Of a stretch of 64,000 bases of DNA, positions 1 through 12,024 are shown in pieces. Where the stretch lies: contig JAQNBH010000003.1 in NCBI GenBank assembly GCA_028752905.1, forward strand, positions 39,803,354-39,867,353, given 5' to 3'. The notes below the pieces were generated by a model, which was not told where the DNA came from, did not search any database, and saw only the letters and a program-made list of their open reading frames with translations. Position 1 is the stretch's first letter; each line of letters starts with the position of its first letter. Origin of the DNA: Cladorhizidae sp. MBARI D1340-BT2 (lineage: Eukaryota; Porifera; Demospongiae; Poecilosclerida; Cladorhizidae). A program made the position numbers and the translations under genes.

Positions 1-102
1 CCATGCTAATTGTATAACCATGCTAGGTGTATAACTATGCTAGGTATATAACCATGCTAGGTATATAACCATGCTAGGTATATAACCATGCTAGGTATAT
101 AA
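1..102 (+). repeat. Leading units before the first landmark
   Basis: Six units in phase with base 1: one AATT unit, one GTG unit, one CTATG unit and three canonical TAT units. The AATT-GTG-CTATG-TAT order is the commonest short word in the whole array and precedes most landmarks. The stretch is the tail of a HOR copy whose start lies outside the window. Confidence 0.85.
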
Positions 103-695
103 TCATGCTAGGTGTATAACCATGTTAATTGTATAACCATGCTAGGTGTATAAATATGCTAGGTATATAACCATGCTAGGTATATAACCATGCTAGGTGT
201 ATAACCATGCTAGGTATATAACCATGCTAGGTGTATAACCATGCTATATATAACCATGCTAGGTATATAACCATGCTAGGTATATAACCATGCTAGGTGT
301 ATAACCATGGTAATTGTATAACCATGCTAGGTGTATAACTATGCCAGATATATAACCATGCTAGGTATATAACCATGCTAGGTATATAACAATACTAGGT
401 ATATAACCATGCTAGGTGTATAACCATGCTAGGTATATAACCATGCTAGGTATATAACCATGCTAGGTATATAACCATGCTAGGTATATAACCATGCTAG
501 ATATATAACCATGCTAGGTATATAACCATGCTCGGTGTATAACCATGCTAGGTGTATAACTATGCTAGGTATATAACCATGCTAGGTGTATAACCATGCT
601 AATTGTATAACCATGCTAGGTGTATAACTATGCTAGGTATATAACCATGCTAGGTATATAACCATGCTAGGTATATAACCATGCTAGGTATATAA
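103..695 (+). repeat. Truncated HOR copy (593 bp)
   Basis: Runs between two landmark pairs that each consist of a unit starting TCATG followed by a unit with CATGTTAATTG. Length is 35 units minus 2 bp; the missing 2 bp are in the 15-bp unit at 239-253. It lacks the GATAGG/AAGTG and AAGCATG landmarks of full 1,088-bp blocks, so it looks like an internally deleted derivative. The AATT unit at 305 carries an extra change (CATGGTAATTG). Confidence 0.75.
239..253 (+). repeat. 15-bp short unit
   Basis: Reads CCATGCTATATATAA: the GG of the canonical unit is missing. It is the only GG-less unit I found and accounts exactly for the 593-bp (not 595-bp) length of the copy that holds it. Confidence 0.9.
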
Positions 696-1783
696 TCATG
701 CTAGGTGTATAACCATGTTAATTGTATAACCATGCTAGGTGTATAAATATGCTAGGTATATAACCATGCTAGGTATATAACCATGCTAGGTGTATAACCA
801 TGCTAGGTATATAACCATGCTAGGTGTATAACCATGCTAGGTATATAACCATGCTAGGTATATAACCATGCTAGGTATATAACCATGCTAGGTGTATAAC
901 CATGCTAATTGTATAACCATGCTAGGTGTATAACTATGCCAGATATATAACCATGCTAGGTATATAACCATGCTAGGTATATAACCATACTACGTATATA
1001 ACCATGCTAGGTGTATAACCATGCTAGGTATATAACCATGCTAGGTATATAACCATGCTAGGTATATAACCATGCTCGGTGTATAACCATGCTAGGTGTA
1101 TAACTATGCTAGGTATATAACCATGCTAGGTGTATAACCATGCTAATTGTATAACCATGCTAGGTGTATAACTATGCTAGGTATATAACCATGCTAGGTA
1201 TATAACCATGCTAGGTATATAACCATGCTAGGTATATAACCATGATAGGTGTATAACCATGCTAAGTGTATAACTATGCTAGGTATATAACCATGCTAGG
1301 TGTATAACCATGCTAATTGTATAAGCATGCTAGGTGTATAACTATGCTAGGTATATAACCATGCTAGGTATATAACCATGCTATGTATATAACCATGCTA
1401 GGTGTATAACCGTGCTAGGTGTATAACCATGCTAGGTGTATAACCATGCTAGGTATATAACCATGCTAGGTATATAACCATGCTAGGTATATAACCATGC
1501 TAGGTGTATAACCATGCTAATTGTTTAACCATGCTAGGTGTATAACTCTGCCAGATATATAACCATGCTAGGTATATAACCATGCTAGATATATAACCAT
1601 GCTAGGTATATAACCATGCTCGGTGTATAACCATGCTAGGTGTATAACTATGCTAGGTATATAACCATGCTAGGTGTATAACCATGCTAATTGTATAACC
1701 ATGCTAGGTGTATAACTATGCTAGGTATATAACCATGCTAGGTATATAACCATGCTAGGTATATAACCATGCTAGGTATATAA
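696..1783 (+). repeat. A-type HOR block, 1,088 bp (64 units)
   Basis: Full A-type block. Ordered landmarks: TCATG/TTAATT pair at 696, GATAGG unit at 1240 (+544), AAGCATG at 1325 (+629), a CTATGTATATAA unit near 1379, GTTTAACC near 1523, and CTCTGCC at 1546 (+850). The same offsets recur in the blocks at 4108 and 6080, which shows that the block is a true higher-order repeat and not a chance run of variants. The next TCATG/TTAATT pair begins at 1784, exactly 64 units on. Confidence 0.88.
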
Positions 1784-1885
1784 TCATGCTAGGTGTATAA
1801 CCATGTTAATTGTATAACCATGCTAGGTGTATAAATATGCTAGGTATATAACCATGCTAGGTATATAACCATGCTAGGTGTATAA

Positions 1886-1895
1886 CCTAGCTAGG
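1886..1895. other. 10-bp perfect palindrome CCTAGCTAGG
   Basis: A unit in which ATG is replaced by TAG reads CCTAGCTAGG and is self-complementary over 10 bases. I found it once only. It also removes the ATG present in nearly every other unit. Confidence 0.85.
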
Positions 1896-2310
1896 TATAT
1901 AACCATACTAGGTGTATAACCATGCTAGGTATATAACCATGCTAGGTATATAACCATGCTAGGTATATAACCATGCTAGGTGTATAACCATGCTAATTGT
2001 ATAACCATGCTAGGTGTATAACTATGCCAGATATATAAACATGCTAGGTATATAACCATGCTAGGTATATAACAATACTAGGTATATAACCATGCTAGGT
2101 GTATAACCATGCTAGGTATATAACCATGCTAGGTATATAACCATGCTAGGTATATAACCATGCTAGGTGTATAACCATGCTAATTGTATAACCATGCTAG
2201 GTGTATAACTATGCCAGATATATAACCATGCTAGGTATATAACCATGCTAGGTATATAACCATAATAGGTATATAACCATGCTAGGTGTATAACCATGCT
2301 AGGTATATAA

Positions 2311-2333
2311 CCATGCTACATGTAGGTATATAA
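2311..2333 (+). repeat. 23-bp unit with palindrome CTACATGTAG
   Basis: A canonical unit enlarged by 6 bp so that its middle reads CTACATGTAG, a 10-bp perfect palindrome. The same 23-bp form occurs at 3796-3818 and 13440-13462. The +6 explains why several inter-landmark distances are a multiple of 17 plus 6. Confidence 0.92.
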
Positions 2334-2622
2334 CCATGCTAGGTGTATAAACATGCTAATTGTATAACCATGCTAGGTGTATAACTATGCCAGATATATA
2401 ACCATGCTAGGTATATAACCATGCTAGATATATAACCATGCTAGGTATATAACCATGCTCGGTGTATAACCATGCTAGGTGTATAACTATGCTAGGTATA
2501 TAACCATGCTAGGTGTATAACCATGCTAATTGTATAACCATGCTAGGTGTATAACTATGCTAGGTATATAACCATGCTAGGTATATAACCATGCTAGGTA
2601 TATAACCATGCTAGGTATATAA

Positions 2623-3608
2623 TCATGCTAGGTGTATAACCATGTTAATTGTATAACCATGCTAGGTGTATAAATATGCTAGGTATATAACCATGCTAGG
2701 TATATAACCATGCTAGGTGTATAACCATGCTAGGTATATAACCATGCTAGGTGTATAACCATGCCAGATATATAACCATGCCAGGTATATAACCATGCTA
2801 GGTATATAACCATACTACGTATATAACCATGCTAGGTGTATAACCATGCTAGGTATATAACCATGCTAGGTATATAACCATGCTAGGTATATAACCATGC
2901 TCGGTGTATAACCATGCTAGGTGTATAACTATGCTAGGTATATAACCATGCTAGGTGTATAACCATGCTAATTGTATAACCATGCTAGGTGTATAACTAT
3001 GCTAGGTATATAACCATGCTAGGTATATAACCATGCTAGGTATATAACCATGCTAGGTATATAACCATGATAGGTGTATAACCATGCTAAGTGTATAACT
3101 ATGCTAGGTATATAACCATGCTAGGTGTATAACCATGCTAATTGTATAAGCATGCTAGGTGTATAACTATGCTAGGTATATAACCATGCTAGGTATATAA
3201 CCATGCTATGTATATAACCATGCTAGGTGTATAACCATGCTAGGTGTATAACCATGCTAGGTGTATAACCATGCTAGGTATATAACAATGCTAGGTATAT
3301 AACCATGCTAGGTATATAACCATGCTAGGTGTATAACCATGCTAATTGTTTAACCATGCTAGGTGTATAACTCTGCCAGATATATAACCATGCTAGGTAT
3401 ATAACCATGCTAGATATATAACCATGCTAGGTATATAACCATGCTCGGTGTATAACCATGCTAGGTGTATAACTATGCTAGGTATATAACCATGCTAGGT
3501 GTATAACCATGCTAATTGTATAACCATGCTAGGTGTATAACTATGCTAGGTATATAACCATGCTAGGTATATAACCATGCTAGGTATATAACCATGCTAG
3601 GTATATAA
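2623..3608 (+). repeat. A-type HOR block, shortened (986 bp, 58 units)
   Basis: Same landmark order as the 1,088-bp A block: TCATG/TTAATT pair at 2623, GATAGG at 3065, then AAGCATG, CTATGTAT, GTTTAACC and CTCTGCC. The GATAGG unit is 442 bp from the start instead of 544, so six whole units are missing from the first part and the rest is intact. Loss in whole units keeps the phase. Confidence 0.82.
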
Positions 3609-4107
3609 TCATGCTAGGTGTATAACCATGTTAATTGTATAACCATGCTAGGTGTATAAATATGCTAGGTATATAACCATGCTAGGTATATAACCATGCT
3701 AGGTGTATAACCATGCTAGGTATATAACCATGCTAGGTGTATAACCATGCTAGGTATATAACCATGCTAGGTATATAACCATGCTAGGTATATAACCATG
3801 CTACATGTAGGTATATAACCATGCTAGGTGTATAACCATGCTAATTGTATAACCATGCTAGGTGTATAACTATGCCAGATATATAACCATGCTAGGTATA
3901 TAACCATGCTAGATATATAACCATGCTAGGTATATAACCATGCTCGGTGTATAACCATGCTAGGTGTATAACTATGCTAGGTATATAACCATGCTAGGTG
4001 TATAACCATGCTAATTGTATAACCATGCTAGGTGTATAACTATGCTAGGTATATAACCATGCTAGGTATATAACCATGCTAGGTATATAACCATGCTAGG
4101 TATATAA
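3609..4107 (+). repeat. Truncated HOR copy (499 bp)
   Basis: 29 units plus 6 bp; the 6 bp come from the palindromic 23-bp unit at 3796-3818. GATAGG and AAGCATG landmarks are absent. It resembles the other truncated copies at 103 and 1784, so full and short copies alternate in the first 4 kb. Confidence 0.75.
3796..3818 (+). repeat. 23-bp unit with palindrome CTACATGTAG
   Basis: Second occurrence of the +6 palindromic unit; same structure and same type of neighbours as the copy at 2311. Confidence 0.92.
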
Positions 4108-5195
4108 TCATGCTAGGTGTATAACCATGTTAATTGTATAACCATGCTAGGTGTATAAATATGCTAGGTATATAACCATGCTAGGTATATAACCATGCTA
4201 GGTGTATAACCATGCTAGGTATATAACCATGCTAGGTGTATAACCATGCTAGGTATATAACCATGCTAGGTATATAACCATGCTAGGTATATAACCATGC
4301 TAGGTGTATAACCATGCTAATTGTATAACCATGCTAGGTGTATAACTATGCCAGATATATAACCATGCTAGGTATATAACCATGCTAGGTATATAACCAT
4401 ACTACGTATATAACCATGCTAGGTGTATAACCATGCTAGGTATATAACCATGCTAGGTATATAACCATGCTAGGTATATAACCATGCTCGGTGTATAACC
4501 ATGCTAGGTGTATAACTATGCTAGGTATATAACCATGCTAGGTGTATAACCATGCTAATTGTATAACCATGCTAGGTGTATAACTATGCTAGGTATATAA
4601 CCATGCTAGGTATATAACCATGCTAGGTATATAACCATGCTAGGTATATAACCATGATAGGTGTATAACCATGCTAAGTGTATAACTATGCTAGGTATAT
4701 AACCATGCTAGGTGTATAACCATGCTAATTGTATAAGCATGCTAGGTGTATAACTATGCTAGGTATATAACCATGCTAGGTATATAACCATGCTATGTAT
4801 ATAACCATGCTAGGTGTATAACCATGCTAGGTGTATAACCATGCTAGGTGTATAACCATGCTAGGTATATAACCATGCTAGGTATATAACCATGCTAGGT
4901 ATATAACCATGCTAGGTGTATAACCATGCTAATTGTTTAACCATGCTAGGTGTATAACTCTGCCAGATATATAACCATGCTAGGTATATAACCATGCTAG
5001 ATATATAACCATGCTAGGTATATAACCATGCTCGGTGTATAACCATGCTAGGTGTATAACTATGCTAGGTATATAACCATGCTAGGTGTATAACCATGCT
5101 AATTGTATAACCATGCTAGGTGTATAACTATGCTAGGTATATAACCATGCTAGGTATATAACCATGCTAGGTATATAACCATGCTAGGTATATAA
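4108..5195 (+). repeat. A-type HOR block, 1,088 bp
   Basis: Exactly 64 units. Landmarks: GATAGG at 4652 (+544), AAGCATG at 4737 (+629), CTCTGCC at 4958 (+850), the same offsets as the block at 696. With the following B-type block it forms one 1,972-bp dimer that repeats at 6080. Confidence 0.9.
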
Positions 5196-6079
5196 TCATG
5201 CTAGGTGTATAACCATGTTAATTGTATAACCATGCTAGGTGTATAAATATGCTAGGTATATAACCATGCTAGGTATATAACCATGCTAGGTGTATAACCA
5301 TGCTAGGTATATAACCATGCTAGGTGTATAACCATGCTAGGTATATAACCATGCTAGGTATATAACCATGCTAGGTATATAACCATGCTAGGTGTATAAC
5401 CATGCTAATTGTATAACCATGCTAGGTGTATAACTATGCCAGATATATAACCATGCTAGGTATATAACCATGCTAGGTATATAACAATACTAGGTATATA
5501 ACCATGCTAGGTGTATAACCATGCTAGGTATATAACCATGCTAGGTATATAACCATGCTAGGTATATAACCATGCTCGGTGTATAACCATGCTAGGTGTA
5601 TAACTATGCTAGGTATATAACCATGCTAGGTGTATAACCATGCTAATTGTATAACCATGCTAGGTGTATAACTATGCTAGGTATATAACCATGCTAGGTA
5701 TATAACCATGCTAGGTATATAACCATGCTAGGTATATAACCATGATAGGTGTATAACCATGCTAAGTGTATAACTATGCTAGGTATATAACCATGCTAGG
5801 TGTATAACCATGCTAGGTATATAACCATGCTAGGTGTATAACCATGCTAGGTGTATAGCTATGCTAGGTATATAACCATGCTAGGTGTATAACCATGCTA
5901 ATTGTATAACCATGCTAGGTGTATAACTATGCTAGGTATATAACCATGCTAGGTGTATAACCATGCTAGGTATATAACCATGCTAGGTATATAACCATGC
6001 TAGGTATATAACCATGCTAGGTATATAACCATGCTAGGTATATAACCATGCTAGGTATATAACCATGCTAGGTATATAA
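5196..6079 (+). repeat. B-type HOR block, 884 bp (52 units)
   Basis: Begins with the same TCATG/TTAATT pair and has GATAGG at 5740 (+544) like the A block. It then lacks AAGCATG, GTTTAACC and CTCTGCC and instead has a GTATAGCTATG junction at about 5852-5862. The AGCTATG unit is the B-specific landmark; it recurs at 7833 and 10043. Confidence 0.87.
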
Positions 6080-7167
6080 TCATGCTAGGTGTATAACCAT
6101 GTTAATTGTATAACCATGCTAGGTGTATAAATATGCTAGGTATATAACCATGCTAGGTATATAACCATGCTAGGTGTATAACCATGCTAGGTATATAACC
6201 ATGCTAGGTGTATAACCATGCTAGGTATATAACCATGCTAGGTATATAACCATGCTAGGTATATAACCATGCTAGGTGTATAACCATGCTAATTGTATAA
6301 CCATGCTAGGTGTATAACTATGCCAGATATATAACCATGCTAGGTATATAACCATGCTAGGTATATAACCATACTACGTATATAACCATGCTAGGTGTAT
6401 AACCATGCTAGGTATATAACCATGCTAGGTATATAACCATGCTAGGTATATAACCATGCTCGGTGTATAACCATGCTAGGTGTATAACTATGCTAGGTAT
6501 ATAACCATGCTAGGTGTATAACCATGCTAATTGTATAACCATGCTAGGTGTATAACTATGCTAGGTATATAACCATGCTAGGTATATAACCATGCTAGGT
6601 ATATAACCATGCTAGGTATATAACCATGATAGGTGTATAACCATGCTAAGTGTATAACTATGCTAGGTATATAACCATGCTAGGTGTATAACCATGCTAA
6701 TTGTATAAGCATGCTAGGTGTATAACTATGCTAGGTATATAACCATGCTAGGTATATAACCATGCTATGTATATAACCATGCTAGGTGTATAACCATGCT
6801 AGGTGTATAACCATGCTAGGTGTATAACCATGCTAGGTATATAACCATGCTAGGTATATAACCATGCTAGGTATATAACCATGCTAGGTGTATAACCATG
6901 CTAATTGTTTAACCATGCTAGGTGTATAACTCTGCCAGATATATAACCATGCTAGGTATATAACCATGCTAGATATATAACCATGCTAGGTATATAACCA
7001 TGCTCGGTGTATAACCATGCTAGGTGTATAACTATGCTAGGTATATAACCATGCTAGGTGTATAACCATGCTAATTGTATAACCATGCTAGGTGTATAAC
7101 TATGCTAGGTATATAACCATGCTAGGTATATAACCATGCTAGGTATATAACCATGCTAGGTATATAA
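6080..7167 (+). repeat. A-type HOR block, 1,088 bp
   Basis: Landmarks at +544 (6624), +629 (6709) and +850 (6930) reproduce the block at 4108 with an offset of exactly 1,972 bp (116 units). This is the second cycle of the A+B dimer. Confidence 0.9.
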
Positions 7168-8480
7168 TCATGCTAGGTGTATAACCATGTTAATTGTATA
7201 ACCATGCTAGGTGTATAAATATGCTAGGTATATAACCATGCTAGGTATATAACCATGCTAGGTGTATAACCATGCTAGGTATATAACCATGCTAGGTGTA
7301 TAACCATGCTAGGTATATAACCATGCTAGGTATATAACCATGCTAGGTATATAACCATGCTAGGTGTATAACCATGCTAATTGTATAACCATGCTAGGTG
7401 TATAACTATGCCAGATATATAACCATGCTAGGTATACAACCATGCTAGGTATATAACAATACTAGGTATAATTATAACCATGCTAGGTGTATAACCATGC
7501 TAGGTATATAACCATGCTAGGTATATAACCATGCTAGGTATATAACCATGCTCGGTGTATAACCATGCTAGGTGTATAACTATGCTAGGTATATAACCAT
7601 GCTAGGTGTATAACCATGCTAATTGTATAACCATGCTAGGTGTATAACTATGCTAGGTATATAACCATGCTAGGTATATAACCATGCTAGGTATATAACC
7701 ATGCTAGGTATATAACCATGATAGGTGTATAACCATGCTAAGTGTATAACTATGCTAGGTATATAACCATGCTAGGTGTATAACCATGCTAGGTATATAA
7801 CCATGCTAGGTGTATAACCATGCTAGGTGTATAGCTATGCTAGGTATATAACCATGCTAGGTGTATAACCATGCTAATTGTATAACCATGCTAGGTGTAT
7901 AACTATGCTAGGTATATAACCATGCTAGGTATATAACCATGATAGGTGTATAACCATGCTAAGTGTATAACTATGCTAGGTATATAACCATGCTAGGTGT
8001 ATAACCATGCTAATTGTATAAGCATGCTAGGTGTATAACTATGCTAGGTATATAACCATGCTAGGTATATAACCTTGCTATGTATATAACCATGCTAGGT
8101 GTATAACCATGCTAGGTGTATAACCATGCTAGGTGTATAACCATGCTAGGTATATAACCATGCTAGGTATATAACCATGCTAGGTATATAACCATGCTAG
8201 GTGTATAACCATGCTAATTGTTTAACCATGCTAGGTGTATAACTCTGCCAGATATATAACCATGCTAGGTATATAACCATGCTAGATATATAACCATGCT
8301 AGGTATATAACCATGCTCGGTGTATAACCATGCTAGGTGTATAACTATGCTAGGTATATAACCATGCTAGGTGTATAACCATGCTAATTGTATAACCATG
8401 CTAGGTGTATAACTATGCTAGGTATATAACCATGCTAGGTATATAACCATGCTAGGTATATAACCATGCTAGGTATATAA
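7168..8480 (+). repeat. B-type block joined to a partial A-type block (1,313 bp)
   Basis: Starts as a B block: GATAGG at 7716 and AGCTATG at 7833. A second GATAGG unit then appears at 7937, only 221 bp (13 units) later, followed by AAGCATG, GTTTAACC and CTCTGCC in A-type order. Length is 77 units plus 4 bp; the 4 bp come from the 21-bp unit at 7457-7477. The order suggests a recombination product between misaligned A and B blocks. Confidence 0.8.
7457..7477 (+). repeat. 21-bp unit with TATAATTATAA
   Basis: First unit of the 21-bp class, in which the right half reads TATAATTATAA (4 bp longer than canonical). This copy also carries CAATACTAGG at its left. The class becomes common downstream and is a useful landmark. 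Confidence 0.9.
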
Positions 8481-9381
8481 TCATGCTAGGTGTATAACCA
8501 TGTTAATTGTATAACCATGCTAGGTGTATAACTATGCCAGATATATAACCATGCTAGGTATATAACCATGCTAGGTATATAACCATACTACGTATATAAC
8601 CATGCTAGGTGTATAACCATGCTAGGTATATAACCATGCTAGGTATATAACCATGCTAGGTATATAACCATGCTCGGTGTATAACCATGCTAGGTGTATA
8701 ACTATGCTAGGTATATAACCATGCTAGGTGTATAACCATGCTAATTGTATAACCATGCTAGGTGTATAACTATGCTAGGTATATAACCATGCTAGGTATA
8801 TAACCATGCTAGGTATATAACCATGCTAGGTATATAACCATGATAGGTGTATAACCATGCTAAGTGTATAACTATGCTAGGTATATAACCATGCTAGGTG
8901 TATAACCATGCTAATTGTATAAGCATGCTAGGTGTATAACTATGCTAGGTATATAACCATGCTAGGTATATAACCATGCTATGTATATAACCATGCTAGG
9001 TGTATAACCATGCTAGGTGTATAACCATGCTAGGTGTATAAACATGCTAGGTATATAACCATGCTAGGTATATAAACATGCTAGGTATATAACCATGCTA
9101 GGTGTATAACCATGCTAATTGTTTAACCATGCTAGGTGTATAACTCTGCCAGATATATAACCATGCTAGGTATATAACCATGCTAGATATATAACCATGC
9201 TAGGTATATAACCATGCTCGGTGTATAACCATGCTAGGTGTATAACTATGCTAGGTATATAACCATGCTAGGTGTATAACCATGCTAATTGTATAACCAT
9301 GCTAGGTGTATAACTATGCTAGGTATATAACCATGCTAGGTATATAACCATGCTAGGTATATAACCATGCTAGGTATATAA
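8481..9381 (+). repeat. A-type HOR block, shortened (901 bp, 53 units)
   Basis: TCATG/TTAATT pair at 8481 and GATAGG at 8838, only 357 bp on (544 in full blocks), so 11 units are missing early in the block. AAGCATG, CTATGTAT, GTTTAACC and CTCTGCC follow in A order. After the opening landmark the sequence passes directly to a CTATGCCAGAT unit, so the deletion joined two CTATG-type units. Confidence 0.82.
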
Positions 9382-10265
9382 TCATGCTAGGTGTATAACC
9401 ATGTTAATTGTATAACCATGCTAGGTGTATAAATATGCTAGGTATATAACCATGCTAGGTATATAACCATGCTAGGTGTATAACCATGCTAGGTATATAA
9501 CCATGCTAGGTGTATAACCATGCTAGGTATATAACCATGCTAGGTATATAACCATGCTAGGTATATAACCATGCTAGGTGTATAACCATGCTAATTGTAT
9601 AACCATGCTAGGTGTATAACTATGCCAGATATATAACCATGCTAGGTATATAACCATGCTAGGTATATAACAATACTAGGTATATAACCATGCTAGGTGT
9701 ATAACCATGCTAGGTATATAACCATGCTAGGTATATAACCATGCTAGGTATATAACCATGCTCGGTGTATAACCATGCTAGGTGTATAACTATGCTAGGT
9801 ATATAACCATGCTAGGTGTATAACCATGCTAATTGTATAACCATGCTAGGTGTATAACTATGCTAGGTATATAACCATGCTAGGTATATAACCATGCTAG
9901 GTATATAACCATGCTAGGTATATAACCATGATAGGTGTATAACCATGCTAAGTGTATAACTATGCTAGGTATATAACCATGCTAGGTGTATAACCATGCT
10001 AGGTATATAACCATGCTAGGTGTATAACCATGCTAGGTGTATAGCTATGCTAGGTATATAACCATGCTAGGTGTATAACCATGCTAATTGTATAACCATG
10101 CTAGGTGTATAACTATGCTAGGTATATAACCATGCTAGGTGTATAACCATGCTAGGTATATAACCATGCTAGGTATATAACCATGCTAGGTATATAACCA
10201 TGCTAGGTATATAACCATGCTAGGTGTATAACCATGCTAGGTGTATAGCTATGCTAGGTATATAA
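9382..10265 (+). repeat. B-type HOR block and end of the first HOR region
   Basis: GATAGG at 9926 (+544) and AGCTATG at 10043. A second AGCTATG unit at 10247 is followed at 10266 by a changed landmark pair starting CCATGTTAGG instead of TCATG. This change marks the passage from the 1,972-bp dimer to the patchwork downstream. Confidence 0.75.
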
Positions 10266-10961
10266 CCATGTTAGGTGTATAACCATGTTAATTGTAAAAC
10301 CATGCTAGGTGTATAAATATGCTAGGTATATAACCATGCTAGGTATATAACCATGCTAGGTATATAACCATGCTAGGTATATAACCATGCTAGGTGTATA
10401 ACCATGCTAGGTATATAACCATGCTAGGTATATAACCATGCTAGGTATATAACCATGCTAGGTGTATAACCATGCTAATTGTATAACCATGCTAGGTGTA
10501 TAACTATGCCAGATATATAACCATGCTAGGTATATAACCATGCTAGATATATAACCATGCTAGGTATATAACCATGCTCGGTGTATAACCATGCTAGGTG
10601 TATAACTATGCTAGGTATATAACCATGCTAGGTGTATAACCATGCTAATTGTATAACCATGCTAGGTGTATAACTATGCTAGGTATATAACCATGCTAGG
10701 TATATAACCATGCTAGGTATATAACCATGCTAGGTATATAACCATGCTAGGTGTATAACCATGCTAGGTATATAACCATGCTAGGTATATAACCATGCTA
10801 GGTATATAACCATGCTAGGTGTATAACCATGCTAATTGTATAACCATGCTAGGTGTATAACTATGCTAGGTATATAATCATTCTAGGTATATAACCATGC
10901 TAGGTATATAACCATGCTAGGTATATAACCATGCTAGGTGTATAACCATACTAGGTGTATA

Positions 10962-10986
10962 ACTATGCTAGGTAGCTAATTGTATA
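10962..10986 (+). repeat. Deletion junction GGTAGCTAATTG
   Basis: A CTATGCTAGGTA fragment is joined to GCTAATTGTATAA, so two units are fused into 25 bp with loss of 9 bp. The same junction occurs at about 15303 and 20834, so it arose once and was then copied with its surroundings. Confidence 0.85.
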
Positions 10987-11310
10987 ACCATGCTAGGTGT
11001 ATAACTATGCTAGGTATATAACCATGCTAGGTATATAACCATGCTAGGTATATAACCATGCTAAGTATATAACCATGCTAGGTGTATGACCTTGCTAGGT
11101 ATATAACCATGCTAGGTATATAACCATGCTAGGTGTATAACCATGCTAGGTATATAACCATGCTAGGTATATAACCATGCAAGGTATATAACCATGCTAA
11201 GAATATAACCATGCTAGGTATATAACCATGCTAGGTGTATAACCATGCTAGGTGTATAACTATGCTAGGTATATAACCATGCTAGGTGTATAACCACGCT
11301 AGGTATATAA

Positions 11311-11331
11311 CCATGCTAGGTATAATTATAA
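11311..11331 (+). repeat. 21-bp unit with TATAATTATAA
   Basis: Same +4 form as at 7457 but with the canonical left half. It is preceded by a CACGCTAGG unit and followed by a unit with AAGCTAGG. This CACG / 21-bp / AAGC cassette recurs many times to the right (for example 12603, 15652, 17734, 22921, 25750, 27240, 29682, 32382, 33906, 37150 and 38674). Some copies, such as 26369, 30386, 33086, 35426 and 40194, have CATG in place of CACG. Confidence 0.9.
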
Positions 11332-11858
11332 CCATGCTAGGTGTATAAACAAGCTAGGTATATAACCATGCTAGGTGTATAACTATGCTAGGTATATAAC
11401 CATGCTAGGTATATAACCATGCTAGGTGTATAACCATGCTAGGTATATAACCATGCTAGGTATATAACCATGCTAGGTATATAACCATGCTAGGTATATA
11501 ACCATGCTAGGTGTATAACCATGCTAGGTGTTTAGCTATGCTAGGTATATAACCATGTTAGGTGTATAACCATGTTAATTGTATAACCATGCTAGGTGTA
11601 TAAATATGCTAGGTATATAACCATGCTAAGTATATAACCATGCTAGGTATATAACCATGCTAGGTATATAACCATGCTAGGTGTATAACCATGCTAGGTA
11701 TATAACCATGCTAGGTATATAACCATGCTCAGTGTATAACCATGCTAGGTGTATAACTATGCTAGGTATATAACCATGCTAGGTGTATAACCATGCTAAT
11801 TGTATAACCATGCTAGGTGTATAACTATGCTAGGTATATAACCATGCTAGGTATATAA

Positions 11859-11865
11859 CAAATAA
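11859..11865 (+). repeat. 7-bp unit fragment
   Basis: CAAATAA lies between two whole units and retains only the ends of a unit. It marks an internal deletion of 10 bp. I did not find another copy. Confidence 0.85.
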
Positions 11866-12001
11866 CCATGCTAGGTATATAACCATGATAGGTGTATAAC
11901 CATGCTAAGTGTATAACTATGCTAGGTATATAACCATGCTAGGTATATAACCATGCTAATTGTATAAGCATGCTAGGTGTATAACTATGCTAGGTATATA
12001 A

Positions 12002-12024
12002 CCATGCTAATGCTAGGTATATAA
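12002..12024 (+). repeat. 23-bp unit with partial duplication
   Basis: CCATGCTA is followed directly by ATGCTAGGTATATAA, so ATGCTA is present twice. This +6 arises by an internal duplication and differs from the palindromic +6 unit at 2311. Confidence 0.85.

Larger units (their letters stand above)
1784..2622 (+). repeat. Truncated HOR copy (839 bp) with a palindromic insert
   Basis: 49 units plus 6 bp between successive TCATG/TTAATT landmarks. It lacks the GATAGG and AAGCATG landmarks of full blocks. The extra 6 bp sit in the 23-bp unit at 2311-2333. A unique change CATG to CTAG at 1886-1889 makes CCTAGCTAGG. Confidence 0.75.
10742..11715 (+). repeat. Segment repeated 4,341 bp downstream
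   Basis: Landmarks here and at 15083-16056 share one offset of 4,341 bp: the GGTAGCTAATT deletion junction (10971 and 15312), TATGACCTTG (11088 and 15429), and the CCATGTTAGG pair (11553 and 15894). Similarity ends near 11715, where this copy has GCTCAGTG and the downstream copy has GATAGG. The offset equals 255 units plus 6 bp. Confidence 0.82.

Noticed and set aside
7457..7477. TATAATTATAA as a bacterial -10 box or operator
   Set aside because: It is the unit's own right half with a 4-bp expansion, it recurs in many identical copies, and it lies near no gene.
10962..10986. Transposon insertion or target-site duplication at odd-length units
   Set aside because: All odd units (5 to 25 bp) consist only of pieces of the 17-mer, with no foreign sequence, so they are indels or fusions within the array.
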